A stretch of DNA of 64,000 nt. Origin: Festucalex cinctus (Eukaryota > Chordata > Actinopteri > Syngnathiformes > Syngnathidae). The notes under the pieces are model-generated. The model was not told the DNA's origin. It saw only the letters and a list, made by a program, of their open reading frames with translations, and searched no databases. This document shows, piece after piece, positions 55,793 through 64,000 of this stretch. Position 1 is the first letter of the stretch. Each line of letters begins with the position of its first letter. Position numbers and translations under genes: made by a program. Location: NCBI RefSeq assembly GCF_051991245.1, contig NC_135415.1:11119899-11183898 (forward strand), given 5' to 3'.

Positions 55793-56522
55793 TTTTTACA
55801 AAAAAAAAGTTTTGAACAACAAAACTACATCTTAATAAGAAAAAAGGTGCTGGTATGTTAAAAAAAATTAAATGAAAAAAGTATTTAGAAATGATGGAAA
55901 CAAATGTCGAACATTTTTACAAGTAAAAAAAAATAGTAAAGTAAAAAAAAATATTTTTTTTAAATGAAACATGACAAAAAAAACAACAACTTTATTTCTA
56001 ACCAAAATTTGAAAGGAATACATTGATATAGCAAAAAAAAAAAAAAAAAAAGAAGTTTTCATGATTTTTTTCCACTAGAATTAGAACTTTTCAGGACAAA
56101 AGAATACAAATATGATGAATTACTTAGAAATTAAAATTGATGAAAAATGTGTTTTCTTACATTTTAGTTCTTATTTTCTTTCTTAGAGTGAAAACAAATT
56201 TTTGTTTTTCAATTTACTATTTTCATCCCCTTCCGAAAAAAAATAAAATAAATAAATTTTCATGAATGTTGCTCATATTGTTTCCCTTCAATCCAATTTT
56301 GTCAGGTTAAAATTAACTTTTTTTTTGGCTTTAATAATTGTTTTTTTGGCTTTAATAATTGTTTTTTTGGTGTTGTTTTTGCGGTGTGGAGGTTCCAGCC
56401 CGACGCAGCAGGTCAAGCAGACGTGCGTGCGCAAAAGCCTGATCTGCGCCTTCGCCATCGCCTTCATCATCAGCGTCATGCTGATCGCCGCCAATCAGGT
56501 GCTGCGCAGCGGCATGAAATAG
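42391..56522 (+). CDS. cabp7: calcium-binding protein 7 (calneuron-2), complete
   Basis: CaBP7 is a neuronal EF-hand protein of Golgi/lysosomal membranes that senses calcium and inhibits phosphatidylinositol 4-kinase IIIbeta. Exons are 42391-42499, 53948-54091, 54174-54286, 54411-54561 and 56392-56522. They total 648 nt, 215 residues plus TAG, the same length as human CABP7. Starting MPMHPITSTLMYRG, it has two canonical EF loops: DRDGNGFISKQE (residues 46-57) and DMDGDGQVDFEE (82-93). A degenerate C-terminal half carries no complete loop, which is normal for this subfamily. The end is a tail anchor, LICAFAIAFIISVMLI, about residues 188-208, then RSGMK. All junctions are AG/GT and phases agree. 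Intron 1 is 11.4 kb and packed with repeats. It lies downstream of nf2 in the same orientation, as in human. The a/b paralogue cannot be told. Confidence 0.97.
42837..43077 (+). mobile_element. hAT-type MITE (CAGGGCTGGACTGG)
   Basis: About 240 bp with ends CAGGGCTGGACTGGC and GGCCAGTCCAGCCTTG. Flanks tgtggcgg (42827-42834) and tgtggcgc (43078-43085) match 7 of 8. It lies in cabp7 intron 1. Confidence 0.85.
43639..43718. repeat. (AT)n microsatellite
   Basis: About 80 bp of pure AT directly abutting a hAT-type MITE. 43086-43638 otherwise has no feature seen. Confidence 0.95.
43719..44218 (+). mobile_element. hAT-type MITE (TAGAGCTGTCAAACGATTAA)
   Basis: 500 bp. Ends TAGAGCTGTCAAACGATTAA and TTTAACTTTGACAGCACTA with repeated GATTAATC inside. 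Both flanks read atatatat, consistent with insertion into the AT tract, though this cannot prove a duplication. Confidence 0.88.
44630..44930. repeat. ACTAACTA/AACGAACG tetranucleotide array
   Basis: Degenerate runs of CTAA, ACGA and AACG tetramers. Purer ACTAACTAACT at both ends. 44931-45860 holds no recognised feature. Confidence 0.85.
45868..46329 (+). repeat. 39-bp minisatellite, about 12 copies
   Basis: Unit about TTGTTGCTAGTCAGAATTTG plus CGGGGTACAAAAATTCTAC. Two variants alternate: A (CTAGTC, CGGGG) and B (CGAGGC, CGAGG), in order A A B A A B A B A B after two degenerate units. Because 39 is divisible by 3, open frames run through it in more than one frame and mean nothing. Confidence 0.95.
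46330..46785 (+). repeat. (GGAT)/(GGAC) microsatellite-like array
   Basis: GATGGATGGACGGATGG-type tetramers for about 450 bp, directly after the 39-bp array. Apparent MDGWMDGW and PSIHPSIH proteins on either strand are repeat translations. Confidence 0.95.
46786..46813. repeat. (CCGG)n palindromic tract
   Basis: GACCGGCCGGCCGGCCGGCC follows the GGAT array. It is fully self-complementary and very CpG-dense. Confidence 0.85.
46820..47740. other. cabp7: cabp7 intron 1, no gene recognised
   Basis: Contains short GT/TG runs (46961-46980, 47275-47292). Open frames here have no recognised domain. Confidence 0.45.
47757..48130 (+). repeat. about 40-bp minisatellite, about 8 copies
   Basis: Unit TTTGATGTTTGCAAAACAGA followed by CACTTGAAAACACAAATGTGTC, with length variants. 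Degenerate relatives of GTGTCTTTGATGTTT continue to about 48640. Confidence 0.9.
48660..49075. other. GC-richer unique block in cabp7 intron 1
   Basis: No repeat family. Frames on both strands around 48665-48990 are open but without motifs or good splice sites. Possible conserved non-coding sequence. Confidence 0.35.
49080..49750. repeat. about 410-bp direct duplication
   Basis: A segment from TTTTATTCTCC to GGCACTRAGTCTAGTTATT-like text near 49080-49490 is repeated from about 49490. Shared blocks include TTTCAACTTGCT, CCGGGGTATATATC, GATTCCACATTACTT and ATTCATTTTCAATGGGAC. Identity is roughly 80% by eye. Confidence 0.75.
49751..50524. other. cabp7 intron 1, no feature seen
   Basis: AT-rich, apart from a short G-rich stretch at 50165-50187. 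Confidence 0.5.
50537..50665 (+). pseudogene. LINE ORF 3'-end relic
   Basis: In one frame the + strand gives HGETAFSCCAVRKWKKLP then MKSVPSINVFKSS, which fits the conserved C-terminal end of L2/Rex1-type LINE ORFs (AFS..A...WN.LP ... FK..LK). Very short and isolated. Confidence 0.5.
50690..51550. other. cabp7 intron 1, T-rich then mixed
   Basis: Runs of T/A. Text at 51350-51480 (ACTAAATAAAAACGAAAATG, CTGACTAAAATAAC) looks like a relic of the 25824-26819 MITE family. Confidence 0.4.
51555..51705. repeat. AGTCAGAATTCTGAGAATAA minisatellite
   Basis: Several 20-bp units of GTCAGAATTCTGAGAATAAA flank the common teleost snippet AAAGCGCTATACAAATAAAA. The GAATTC core is palindromic. Confidence 0.7.
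51706..52900. other. cabp7 intron 1, no gene recognised
   Basis: A block at 52091-52150 (ACAGGTAGTCCTCGAGTTATG) resembles an interspersed repeat. Purine-rich stretches lie at 52400-52600. Nothing else was recognised. Confidence 0.4.
52901..53144 (+). repeat. AAAGTAGGGTTT degenerate minisatellite, part 1
   Basis: Units such as TTTAAAGTAGGGTTTTAA and TTTCAAATTAAGGTTA at 15-35 bp spacing. Interrupted by the TTAA-type MITE at 53145 and resumed at 53641. Confidence 0.8.
53145..53640 (+). mobile_element. TTAA-type (piggyBac-like) MITE, full length
   Basis: 496 bp including TTAA at both ends. Left end TTAATTCACTCCAATCCATTTT, right end TTTTTGGGAGCAAATGAG then TTAA. The insertion splits an AGGGTTT minisatellite, so the boundaries are independently supported. 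Confidence 0.85.
53641..53875 (+). repeat. AAAGTAGGGTTT degenerate minisatellite, part 2
   Basis: TTCAAAGTAGGG, CAAATTAGGGTTA and similar units continue after the MITE and run to within about 75 bp of cabp7 exon 2. Confidence 0.8.
53948..54091 (+). CDS. cabp7: cabp7 exon 2
   Basis: 144 nt in phase 1-1, with EIREAFKVFDRDGNG to QRLDMDG. It carries EF-hand 1 and the first residues of EF-hand 2; the EF2 loop is split by the intron. Acceptor TGTGCGCATAG, donor GTGAAC. Confidence 0.96.
54174..54286 (+). CDS. cabp7: cabp7 exon 3
   Basis: 113 nt in phase 1-0, DGQVDFEEFVTLLGPK to DSVFWK. It completes EF-hand 2 and the linker. Acceptor GTTGGTCAG, donor GTTAAC. Confidence 0.96.
54411..54561 (+). CDS. 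cabp7: cabp7 exon 4
   Basis: 151 nt in phase 0-1, CDMQKLTVEELKRLLYDTF to NPEDCQVDID. This is the degenerate C-terminal EF region. Acceptor TCGTGGGATCAG, donor GTAAGG. Confidence 0.96.
54562..56391 (+). other. cabp7: cabp7 intron 4, simple-repeat rich
   Basis: AT-rich, with an ATCC-tail repeat stub (55112-55180), a TTTA array (55460-55503), a CTAT array (55752-55790) and duplicated blocks around AACAACAAAAATAC. No coding exon seen. Confidence 0.7.
56392..56522 (+). CDS. cabp7: cabp7 exon 5 (tail anchor and stop)
   Basis: 131 nt in phase 1 to stop, SSPTQQVKQTCVRKSLICAF to QVLRSGMK. Acceptor GCGGTGTGGAG is purine-rich just before AG but the frame and homology fix it. Confidence 0.95.
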
Positions 56523-56993
56523 TCCACAAACGGTCGTCAACTTCACGGACGACAAAAACAACACAAACGTCTTTTCCCTCCCACGGAGCTGGCGTCCAAA
56601 GACACATGGACCACATATCGCTCCAACTCGTTGTCGTCGTGCGAGTCGAGTCCGTGACGTGTGTGTTTGTGTGTGCGCGCGCGTGTGGAATGCAGTAAAG
56701 GTGAACCCCCCGTTTATTGCGGAGATACGTTTAAAAAAAAAAAAAAAAAAAAAGTATAAATCCACAAGATGCAAAAAAACAAAACAAAAGTTTCAATTTT
56801 AGCTTAATGCTAACTTATAATAGGAAATGCCATAGACAGGCGAAAGTAATTAGCATTGATGTCAGTAATTATAATTGATGTCATGCTACTGCTACATTCA
56901 ACACTAAGTAGCGTTTTCTCTTTGGGAACAATCAATTAAAATAAGTGAATTATTATAGAGGTAAATATGGTGCGTAAGTAAGTAAAAAAAAAA

Positions 56994-57612
56994 AAGTATA
57001 CATTTTTATTTGTAAAAGTCGTGATTTGTACCCGTAAAAAAATTTGTATGTTAAAAAAATAAATAAATAAATAAATATTGGACCTGCAAAAAAATGTACG
57101 CAAAAAAAAAAAAAATCTATACATAAAAAAAAATATACGTACAAAAAAAAAATTGTATACTGTGGACAGCAGCAGAAAAAACACTTGACTCCTAGTGGGG
57201 ACTTACTTCTGTGACTACAAGTTGTCATTTCTACAGATACAAATCATGACTTTTCTACAGGTACAATTTTTGATTTTTTTTTTTTTTACAGGTAAATTTT
57301 TTTTATGTAGGTTTTTTTTTTTATGTATAGATTTTATTTTACATTCATTTTTTACGTGCAAGTTTATTTTTTCGTGCTTTTTTTACGTACAAATTTAATT
57401 TTTATGTACAGATTTTTTTTAAGTACACTTTTTTTTTTTTTTTACAGGTACAATTATTTTAGGTAGATTTTTTTTATGTATAAGTACACTTTTTTAACGT
57501 AGAATTATTTTTTTATGTACAGATTTTTTTACGTACATTTTCTTACATAAAAATTTAGTTTTTATGTACAGATTTTTTTTAAAGATTTTTTTCGATACAT
57601 TGTTTTTTATAG

Positions 57613-57653
<41 letters not shown>

Positions 57654-57730
57654 GTACACATTTTTATTACATTTAGATTTTTTTTTACAGGTACAAATCA
57701 CGACTTTTACAGATACAAATGTATAAATTT
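56994..57730. repeat. fold-back inverted repeat with AT-rich loop
   Basis: A perfect 20-bp pair, GTAAAAGTCGTGATTTGTAC (57012-57031) and its complement (57691-57710), extends to about 45 bp with few mismatches. A second related block lies at 57231-57270. Between them are many TTTTTTACGTACATTTTT-like units and a T run at 57617-57650. Confidence 0.8.
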
Positions 57731-57739
57731 TTCATCAGG

Positions 57740-58475
57740 TACATTTTTATTTATTTATTTATTTTTATTTATTTTTATTTTTTTTATTTTATTATTATTA
57801 TTATTTTTATAAACGAGTTACTTTTGCATCATATTTACTTCTATAAATTATCCTCCATCGGTTTTTCAGTGTTGCCTTGGCACCTTGTGGTACTACACTG
57901 AGTACTAAAAATTGGGACTTGTCTGTGTGCTCTAAAAACAACAAAACAAAAAAAATAGGACTGTTTAAAAATCCACAATCTAACAGGGTTCACTATACTG
58001 CGGCTGCAGGGGGCGCCGTTAGTGGACAAACAGCGCAACAAACTGCGATGACCTCATCTATGCATGATATGCATGGACTTCAGCGACCGTGTTTTTTGAA
58101 TATCCGAGTTTACATCATGATCAATCACACCGACTGTGTATTAATGCTAAACTGTGAGCCAGTGTGCTTGTGTGTAGGCGTGGGTGTGTGTGTGTCTGTG
58201 TTTGAAAAGGAAGGGCTGCTTTACGTCGAGGTTGTCACAAATTGGAGAAGGTCAACAAAATGTTTGAAGTGTGTGTGTCAGATGTGTGTCAGAATGAGTT
58301 GCGATGAAGCAATAAACAAAGATGGCGTTCGGCGACATTCCAACCACATTTCAAAAAGCACTTTTTTTTTTTTTTTTTTAAGAAAATAATTTAAAAAATC
58401 ATTCAAATTAACATTTTGGCAATACAAATGTGGCAATAAATCACAAACATCTTTGAAATGGACCTGATTCGAATT
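57740..58475. other. downstream of cabp7, no feature seen
   Basis: TTTA/TTATT microsatellites to 57810, then mixed sequence. The 170-codon open frame from 57877 shows no recognised domain. Confidence 0.4.
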
Positions 58476-58479
58476 GGCT

Positions 58480-60350
58480 AACATGAGCTAACATACGCTA
58501 ACATGCTAACGTGAAAAAAATATTCATTTACATGTAAATACCATGCTAGCCTGTACGAAACCAATGCTAAAATGGCTAATTGCTAACGGTCATATTCAGA
58601 ACACATGCCACCAAGCTGACAAATGCTAACACGTGCTAACGTGTTAACAAAATGCAAAACCGGGCGAAATTTGCGAGCATGTGCTAACATGCACTAAAAC
58701 ACTAAAACATGCCAACATGTGCTAATATTCAGATACACTGATTCACCAGTATGATCTCACATGTGCTAATATGATAGCTTGGTAGTACAATTTAAACATT
58801 TGCTAACATGCTAAAGTCTCTAAAAATGCTAAAATGTAGCAAAATGTGCTAACTGGTGCTAGCATGAGCTCACATTGTAAGGAATGATAACAAGTACTAA
58901 CATGGGCTAACATGAGCTAGCACATGCTAACATGCATTAACAAATGCAAAACTGGGCTAAATTTACTAGCACGTGCTAACATGCACTATAACGCTAAAAC
59001 ATATGCCAACATGTGCTAACATATGCTAATATTCCCAAACACACAAATCGCAGGCCACCTAGTGATCATATGCTAACACATGTGATAGCAGATACTAACA
59101 CATGCGCTAACATTCAGATACACACGTGCGCCAATATGATAGCATGGTAGTGCAATTTAAACATTTGCTAACATGCTATAGTCTCTAAAAATGCTAAAAT
59201 GTAGCAAGATGTGGTAACTGGCAATAGCATGAGCTCACATTGAAAGGAACGAGAACAAGTACTAACATGGGCTAACATGCTAACGTTCATAATCAGAACA
59301 CATGCCACCCAGCTGACAAATGTTAACAGATGCTAACATGTGTTAACAAATGCAAAACCGGGCTAAAATTTGCTAACATGCACTAAAACATTAAAACATA
59401 TGCCAACATGTGCTAACATATGTTTAATATTCCCAAACACACAAATCGCAGGCCACCTAGTGATCATATGCTAACACAACATGTGATAGCATATACTAAC
59501 ACATGCGCTAACATTCAGATACACACATTCGCCAATATGATAGCATGGTAGTACAATTTCAACATTTGCTAACATGCAAACATCTCTAACATGAAAGGAA
59601 TGAGAACAAGTATTAACATGGGCTAACATGCTAACAGTCATATTCAGAACACATGCAACCAAGCTGACAAATGCTAACACATGCTAACATGTGTTAACAA
59701 AATGCAAAACCGGGATAAATTTGCTAGCATGTGCTAACATGCACTAAAACATATGCCAACGTGTGTTAACTTGTGATAATATTCCCAAAACACACGGAAC
59801 GCCGGCCACCTAGCGATCATATGCTAAGACACACAACATGTGAGAGCATATACTCACACACGTGCGAACATTCAGATACGCACATTTGCCAATATGATGG
59901 CATAAAAGTACAATTTAAACATCTGCTAACATGCTAACGTCTCTAAAAAAAAAATGCTAGCATGAGCTCACATTGTAAGGAATAATAAGAACTACTGCCA
60001 TGGGCTAACATGAGCTAGCACATGCTAACATGCACTAAAATATATGCCAACATGTGCTAACATATGCTAATATTCCCAAACACATAAAACGCAGCCTACC
60101 TAGTGATCATATGCTAACACAAAATGTGATAGCATATACTAACACGTGCTAATACATTCAATTTCACGCATGCGCCAATGTAATGGCATGGTAGTACAAT
60201 TTAAACATTTGCTAACATGCTAACATCTCTAAAAATGCTAAAATGTAGCAAAATGTGCTAACTGGCTCTAGCATGAACTCACATTGTAAGGAATGTTAAC
60301 AAGTACTAACATAGGCTAACATGAGCTAGCACACGCTAACCTGCTTGTGT
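58480..60350 (+). repeat. GCTAACATG array with higher-order structure
   Basis: TGCTAACATG and variants (ACTAACAC, GCTAGCA) repeat for about 1.9 kb. Marker blocks recur: GGCCACCTAGTGATCATATG near 59053, 59450, 59803 and 60093; a CATGGTAGTACAATTTAAAC-like block near 58790, 59145, 59545, 59900 and 60190. Spacing is 290-400 bp. Confidence 0.93.
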
Positions 60351-60732
60351 GCTCCATGCTAGAAAGTTTTGTGCAAATTGTAAATAAGTAATAATAAACC
60401 ATCTCCAATAAGCTCCACCACACAATTCCATCTTGCACTTTACAACTCGCTGCAGCGCACAACAAAAACAAGAAAAATAACAAGTGACCGCCGTGATTGT
60501 CCCACATATACTATGTGATAAATTAGTAATAAATAGTTCATTTATTGCCTTATCATTTTCTTGATACTTGTTGAAATACAACAACAAAACGTGTTGACGG
60601 CGTGAAAGTTTTCACAGTGTTTTCATGTTTCTAAGTGGATGTGACTTTTGCTGTCTCACTGGCCGTCTTGTTAACGTTTGACTCTTTGTGTCTGTGGAAT
60701 GTGGTGTTTTATTTTCCCCAAAAAGAAAACCA

Positions 60733-60738
60733 AATAAA
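60733..60738 (+). promoter_or_regulatory. candidate polyadenylation signal AATAAA
   Basis: AACCAAATAAAATGTGAAAC lies at the end of a unique 380-bp block and is followed by GCTAAC-rich repeats. It could end the cabp7 transcript. Confidence 0.3.
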
Positions 60739-60745
60739 ATGTGAA

Positions 60746-61640
60746 ACACCATGTTACGTAGCTCTCAACTCTCTTTTATTCATGCCTAGCCTACACATGC
60801 TAATGTGCTAACACATGCTGAAAAATGCATAAGCATGAAATTTCATTCAATACATTTTAATATGCTTACATGAACTGACTGTCACTAAATGATGCGCTAA
60901 CTTTCCCAAATATTCAACATCTTAGCCAACAAGTGCTAATGCAGTAAGCTAATACGGTATTATGCTAATATATGCTAACATTGAACCATTTTGGAGTTTT
61001 GAGAAAAGCACAACAATATATGTTGATTTGACCACATCTTAACAATTGCACTGTACATGCGCTAGTACAATACATACTAATATGCTAACATGTTCCAACA
61101 TTCACTAATAAGTGGTAGCACATGCACTAACAAGGTAAGAGATGCTAACAGAAGCTAATAGGTGCTAATGTGTTTCCATATAGGTACTCAATGTCTTTTT
61201 ATACTATTGCATGGTGATTCATTAGCATTAGCATGGTTGAGTTTCCATTGGGGTACATGCTGTCTCTTGACACATTAAGCTAGTCAAGCATTTGATTGAA
61301 CGGGGACTCGGATGACTTTTAATTGCATTGAAGTGTGAGCGGTGGTCCGTAGGGTGGGAACAAAAAGAATATTCATGAGTTGGGCCACTAACGTGGCTAA
61401 CAGTGAGTGACATTTTTTTTTTAATAGATTTTAATATTTTTGATAGACACTTTCCAAACCTTTCCATCAATTTTGTCTCGTGTTTTGCAACGTATTAAAT
61501 TACAGTGCGGCTTATTTGTTTATGCTCTGCTGAAAAATCAATTGAATACACACTTTTATTTTCAAGGCATGTATTATTTTTAAAATGACAGTTCGACTAG
61601 TGTTATTAGTTAATGATATCAGCAAAAAGGGGGAATAAAA
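60746..61640. other. scattered GCTAAC repeats and unique sequence
   Basis: Diluted GCTAACATG units to about 61180, then unspecific sequence. No gene recognised. Confidence 0.5.
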
Positions 61641-61679
61641 ACATGCTAACGCTCACTAGCAAGAAGTGAACTAACTTTA

Positions 61680-62368
61680 AATAGCATCAACTAATTTCTG
61701 ATGAACAAGCCCAGCAAACTAAGTCATTAACTGATGGCCTAACAGTATAATCCACTAGTTAACTAATCAACCAATATAAACTAACTTTCCGACTGTCTGA
61801 TTAACAGATCAACCAATTCAACAGTCAAACAACTAAGTCAACACAAAGTAACTAAGTCATTCACTTACAACTACAAGTGAATAGGTGACAAACTAATCAA
61901 CCAACTAAGAGACTGACTAACTAGCCAATTTAACAGTCAGTTATCTAAGTAACTAATTAAGTTACTAACTAACCAACCAGTTCAAAATAAAATAACTAAT
62001 CAGCTGCAGTATATGGCTGACCAACAGACTACCTAAGTCAGGAACTGGCTGACCAACCAGCTAATCAACCAACATAAATCAACCAACCAGCTGACTGAAT
62101 AACTGATTATTCAACAAAGTGAATGTCAAATATATAAACAAGCAACTACGGTAGGTAACCACATAACAGACCACCAATACCCAATTTATTAAAACTAACT
62201 AACTAACTAAGTCAGGAACTGGCTGACCAACCAGCTAATCAACCAACATAAATCAACCAACCAGATGACTGACTGATTATTTAAGTAAATGTCAAATATA
62301 TGCACAGCCAACTAAGTAACCAAGAAACAGACCACCATTCACCATTGGGTGAAATACCCAATTGATTA

Positions 62369-62401
<33 letters not shown>

Positions 62402-62522
62402 CAAGAGCAAAATAGCTAATTAACCAATAGCTAACTGAATGACCAATGAACTAAGCAATAACTGCATGGCCAACTGTGTAACTAAGTAACTAAGAAACAC
62501 CACCAATTCACCCAATTTATTA

Positions 62523-62570
<48 letters not shown>

Positions 62571-62830
62571 CAACTAACGAACCACATCAACTAACTGAAT
62601 GACCAATGGACTAAATCAATAAGTGGCTGACCAACTGTATAACTAAGTAACCAAGAAACAGACCACCAATTCACCCAATTTATTAAAACTAACTAACTAA
62701 CTAGTTCAAGAGCAAAATAGCTAATTAACTGATAACTAACTGAATGACCAATGGACTAAGTCAATAACTGGCTGACCAACTGTGTACCGAGCTAATCAAC
62801 CAACATAAACTAACCCAACCTAACTTGCTT
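61680..62830. repeat. ACTAACTAACCAAC array with about 165-bp unit
   Basis: Degenerate ACTA/ACCA tetramers. A larger unit with GTAACCAAGAAACAGACCACC and a CCCAATTTATT block recurs near 62155, 62320, 62490 and 62655, each followed by pure ACTAACTA stretches. Confidence 0.9.
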
Positions 62831-63522
62831 AAGTCTTGCTAAAAAAAATAAATAAAAAAAATAACATTTTTTTTTTTCCCTTTCAAATTTCACCTGCGAG
62901 TTGGATTTTCCGTCTCAGCCGCTGAAATATTCACGTGGCTCCAAAATTAAAAAGTAGTCAATTTGAGAAATTGGCTAACAAAAAAAAACAACAACAGGCC
63001 AACACCAGTCATACAGCAAATGGGGATGTCACCTTACAGCACCCTATAAGCGCCAAGCGTCCCATCCCTACAACCCCCTTTTTTTTTTTTCTTCTCCACT
63101 CTACACGGTTGCTAATGGAAACAGGATGGATGGGATGGGGATAGGGAGGTGGGGGGGCTGCAGAGGTTGTGGAAGCCTTCTCGGCATAAAGGAACATCTC
63201 CTTGCTTGGTGTGCGTCAATCCGCATGTATACGTCACGCAGACAAATAAATACAGATAAAAATATATTAGAAAATGTAGGCCAACGTCGCCGTGACGATA
63301 CCCGGCAGCTTCGGCTGCTTTACAGCAACAAAAAAAAATATGATGGCGTACGCTTCGGTTGTCATGGTGATGACCAAGAGTGGAAAAATGAACAATAGCC
63401 TGCAACACAGGTTATTCATTTTTATTCAAATAAAGAAATAAATAAACATCTGGAAAAAAAGAAAATTTTCTCACATATTCTATTATATTTAATATTTTCG
63501 AAAATACCAACTTTATTCACGT

Positions 63523-63525
<3 letters not shown>
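62831..63525. other. intergenic, no gene recognised
   Basis: Mixed sequence with short homopolymers. Frames at 63112-63408 are open on both strands without motifs. Confidence 0.45.

Positions 63526-63606
<81 letters not shown>
63526..63606. repeat. (AT)n microsatellite
   Basis: About 80 bp of pure AT. Confidence 0.95.
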
Positions 63607-63609
<3 letters not shown>

Positions 63610-64000
63610 TAGACTTTTATTGTTGGAAAATGCAACTGTGTTCATGTACTATTACTTGTTCCTAAAAAAAATAATTAAATGAAAAATTAGAGATATTTCA
63701 GATATATATTTTTCAATGTAGAAATGCAGCTTTATTCTTCAAAATCTGAATAAAAAAGTTTGTGCTACTATTCTTTCGGTATCATTCTTTGCAGTGCTGT
63801 GTAAACAATCAAAAATAATTAATCTGTGTCCATCAGAACATCCTGCATTAGTTGCACAGGTCATGTTAAGCAGCGACCTTTGACCTTTTACAATTTCTTG
63901 CCGTATTTCAAGTTTCAAGATAAGCGATCAGCTGGTGTAGCTCATGATGCAGATGTTGGAGATTATTCCTAGTCCCGCACTGCCCTCTGGTGGTAGCAAA
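63607..64000. other. window end, no feature seen
   Basis: The last 100 bp are less AT-rich and include CTGCCCTCTGGTGGTAGCAAA, a phrase common near fish repeats. No exon could be supported. Confidence 0.4.

Larger units (their letters stand above)
56523..60745 (+). other. cabp7: possible cabp7 3' UTR and downstream sequence
   Basis: Human CABP7 has a long 3' UTR. Here the first good polyadenylation signal with unique flanks is at 60733. It is not certain that the transcript crosses the fold-back and array in between; shorter ends near ATTAAA at 56936 are also possible. Confidence 0.3.

Noticed and set aside
57877..58389. 170-residue + strand frame after cabp7
   Set aside because: No recognised domain, runs into a poly(T) tract, no splice or codon signal; likely chance.
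63880..64000. Possible last exon of the next gene on the - strand
   Set aside because: A short frame ending in a stop exists, but there is no recognised protein family and no polyadenylation or splice context that decides it.

Overview
This is a vertebrate nuclear genome window, almost certainly from a ray-finned (teleost) fish. Multi-exon genes with GT-AG introns and vertebrate protein families are embedded in AT-rich sequence crowded with fish-type repeats: hAT miniature elements, a tRNA-derived SINE, an L1/Tx1-like LINE, ATCC-tailed repeats and long microsatellites. The exact species cannot be read from the sequence.

Two protein-coding genes are well supported, both on the + strand. The 3' half of nf2 (merlin) occupies 1471-13168 as eight coding exons, from the end of the FERM domain through the coiled coil to the C-terminal tail; upstream exons lie outside the window. 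Its 3' UTR probably ends near 14300. After about 28 kb of repeat-rich intergenic DNA comes a complete cabp7 (calneuron-2, an EF-hand protein with a C-terminal membrane anchor), with five coding exons at 42391-56522 and an 11.4 kb first intron. NF2 and CABP7 are also neighbours in human 22q12.2, so this is an ancient linkage. No convincing third host gene was found between or after them.

Layout: 1-14300 nf2 with MITE-filled introns; 14400-18000 degenerate TTAG/TTGG arrays; 18600-21200 small MITEs and a 180-bp tandem repeat; 21890-25460 a 5'-truncated LINE with a very G-rich 3' region; 25800-29200 two hAT elements; 29900-35400 a TTAA-ended MITE and several 150-bp tandem arrays; 35800-38200 a hAT element with a nested insertion, a SINE, and another hAT element; 38440-40070 a decayed unit carrying a THAP-domain fragment and a convergent cysteine-rich P2X7-tail-like fragment, bracketed by inverted repeats; 41850-56522 cabp7; 57000-57740 a fold-back; 58480-62830 long GCTAACATG and ACTAACTA arrays.

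The most unusual items are the THAP/P2X7-like two-ORF unit inside inverted repeats (a possible undescribed transposon remnant); a set of hAT insertions whose 8-bp target duplications can be read directly; a TTAA-bounded (piggyBac-like) MITE family with several local copies; and a tandem array that carries the end of a MITE. Most single-exon reading frames in the window are chance or repeat-derived translations and are not annotated.
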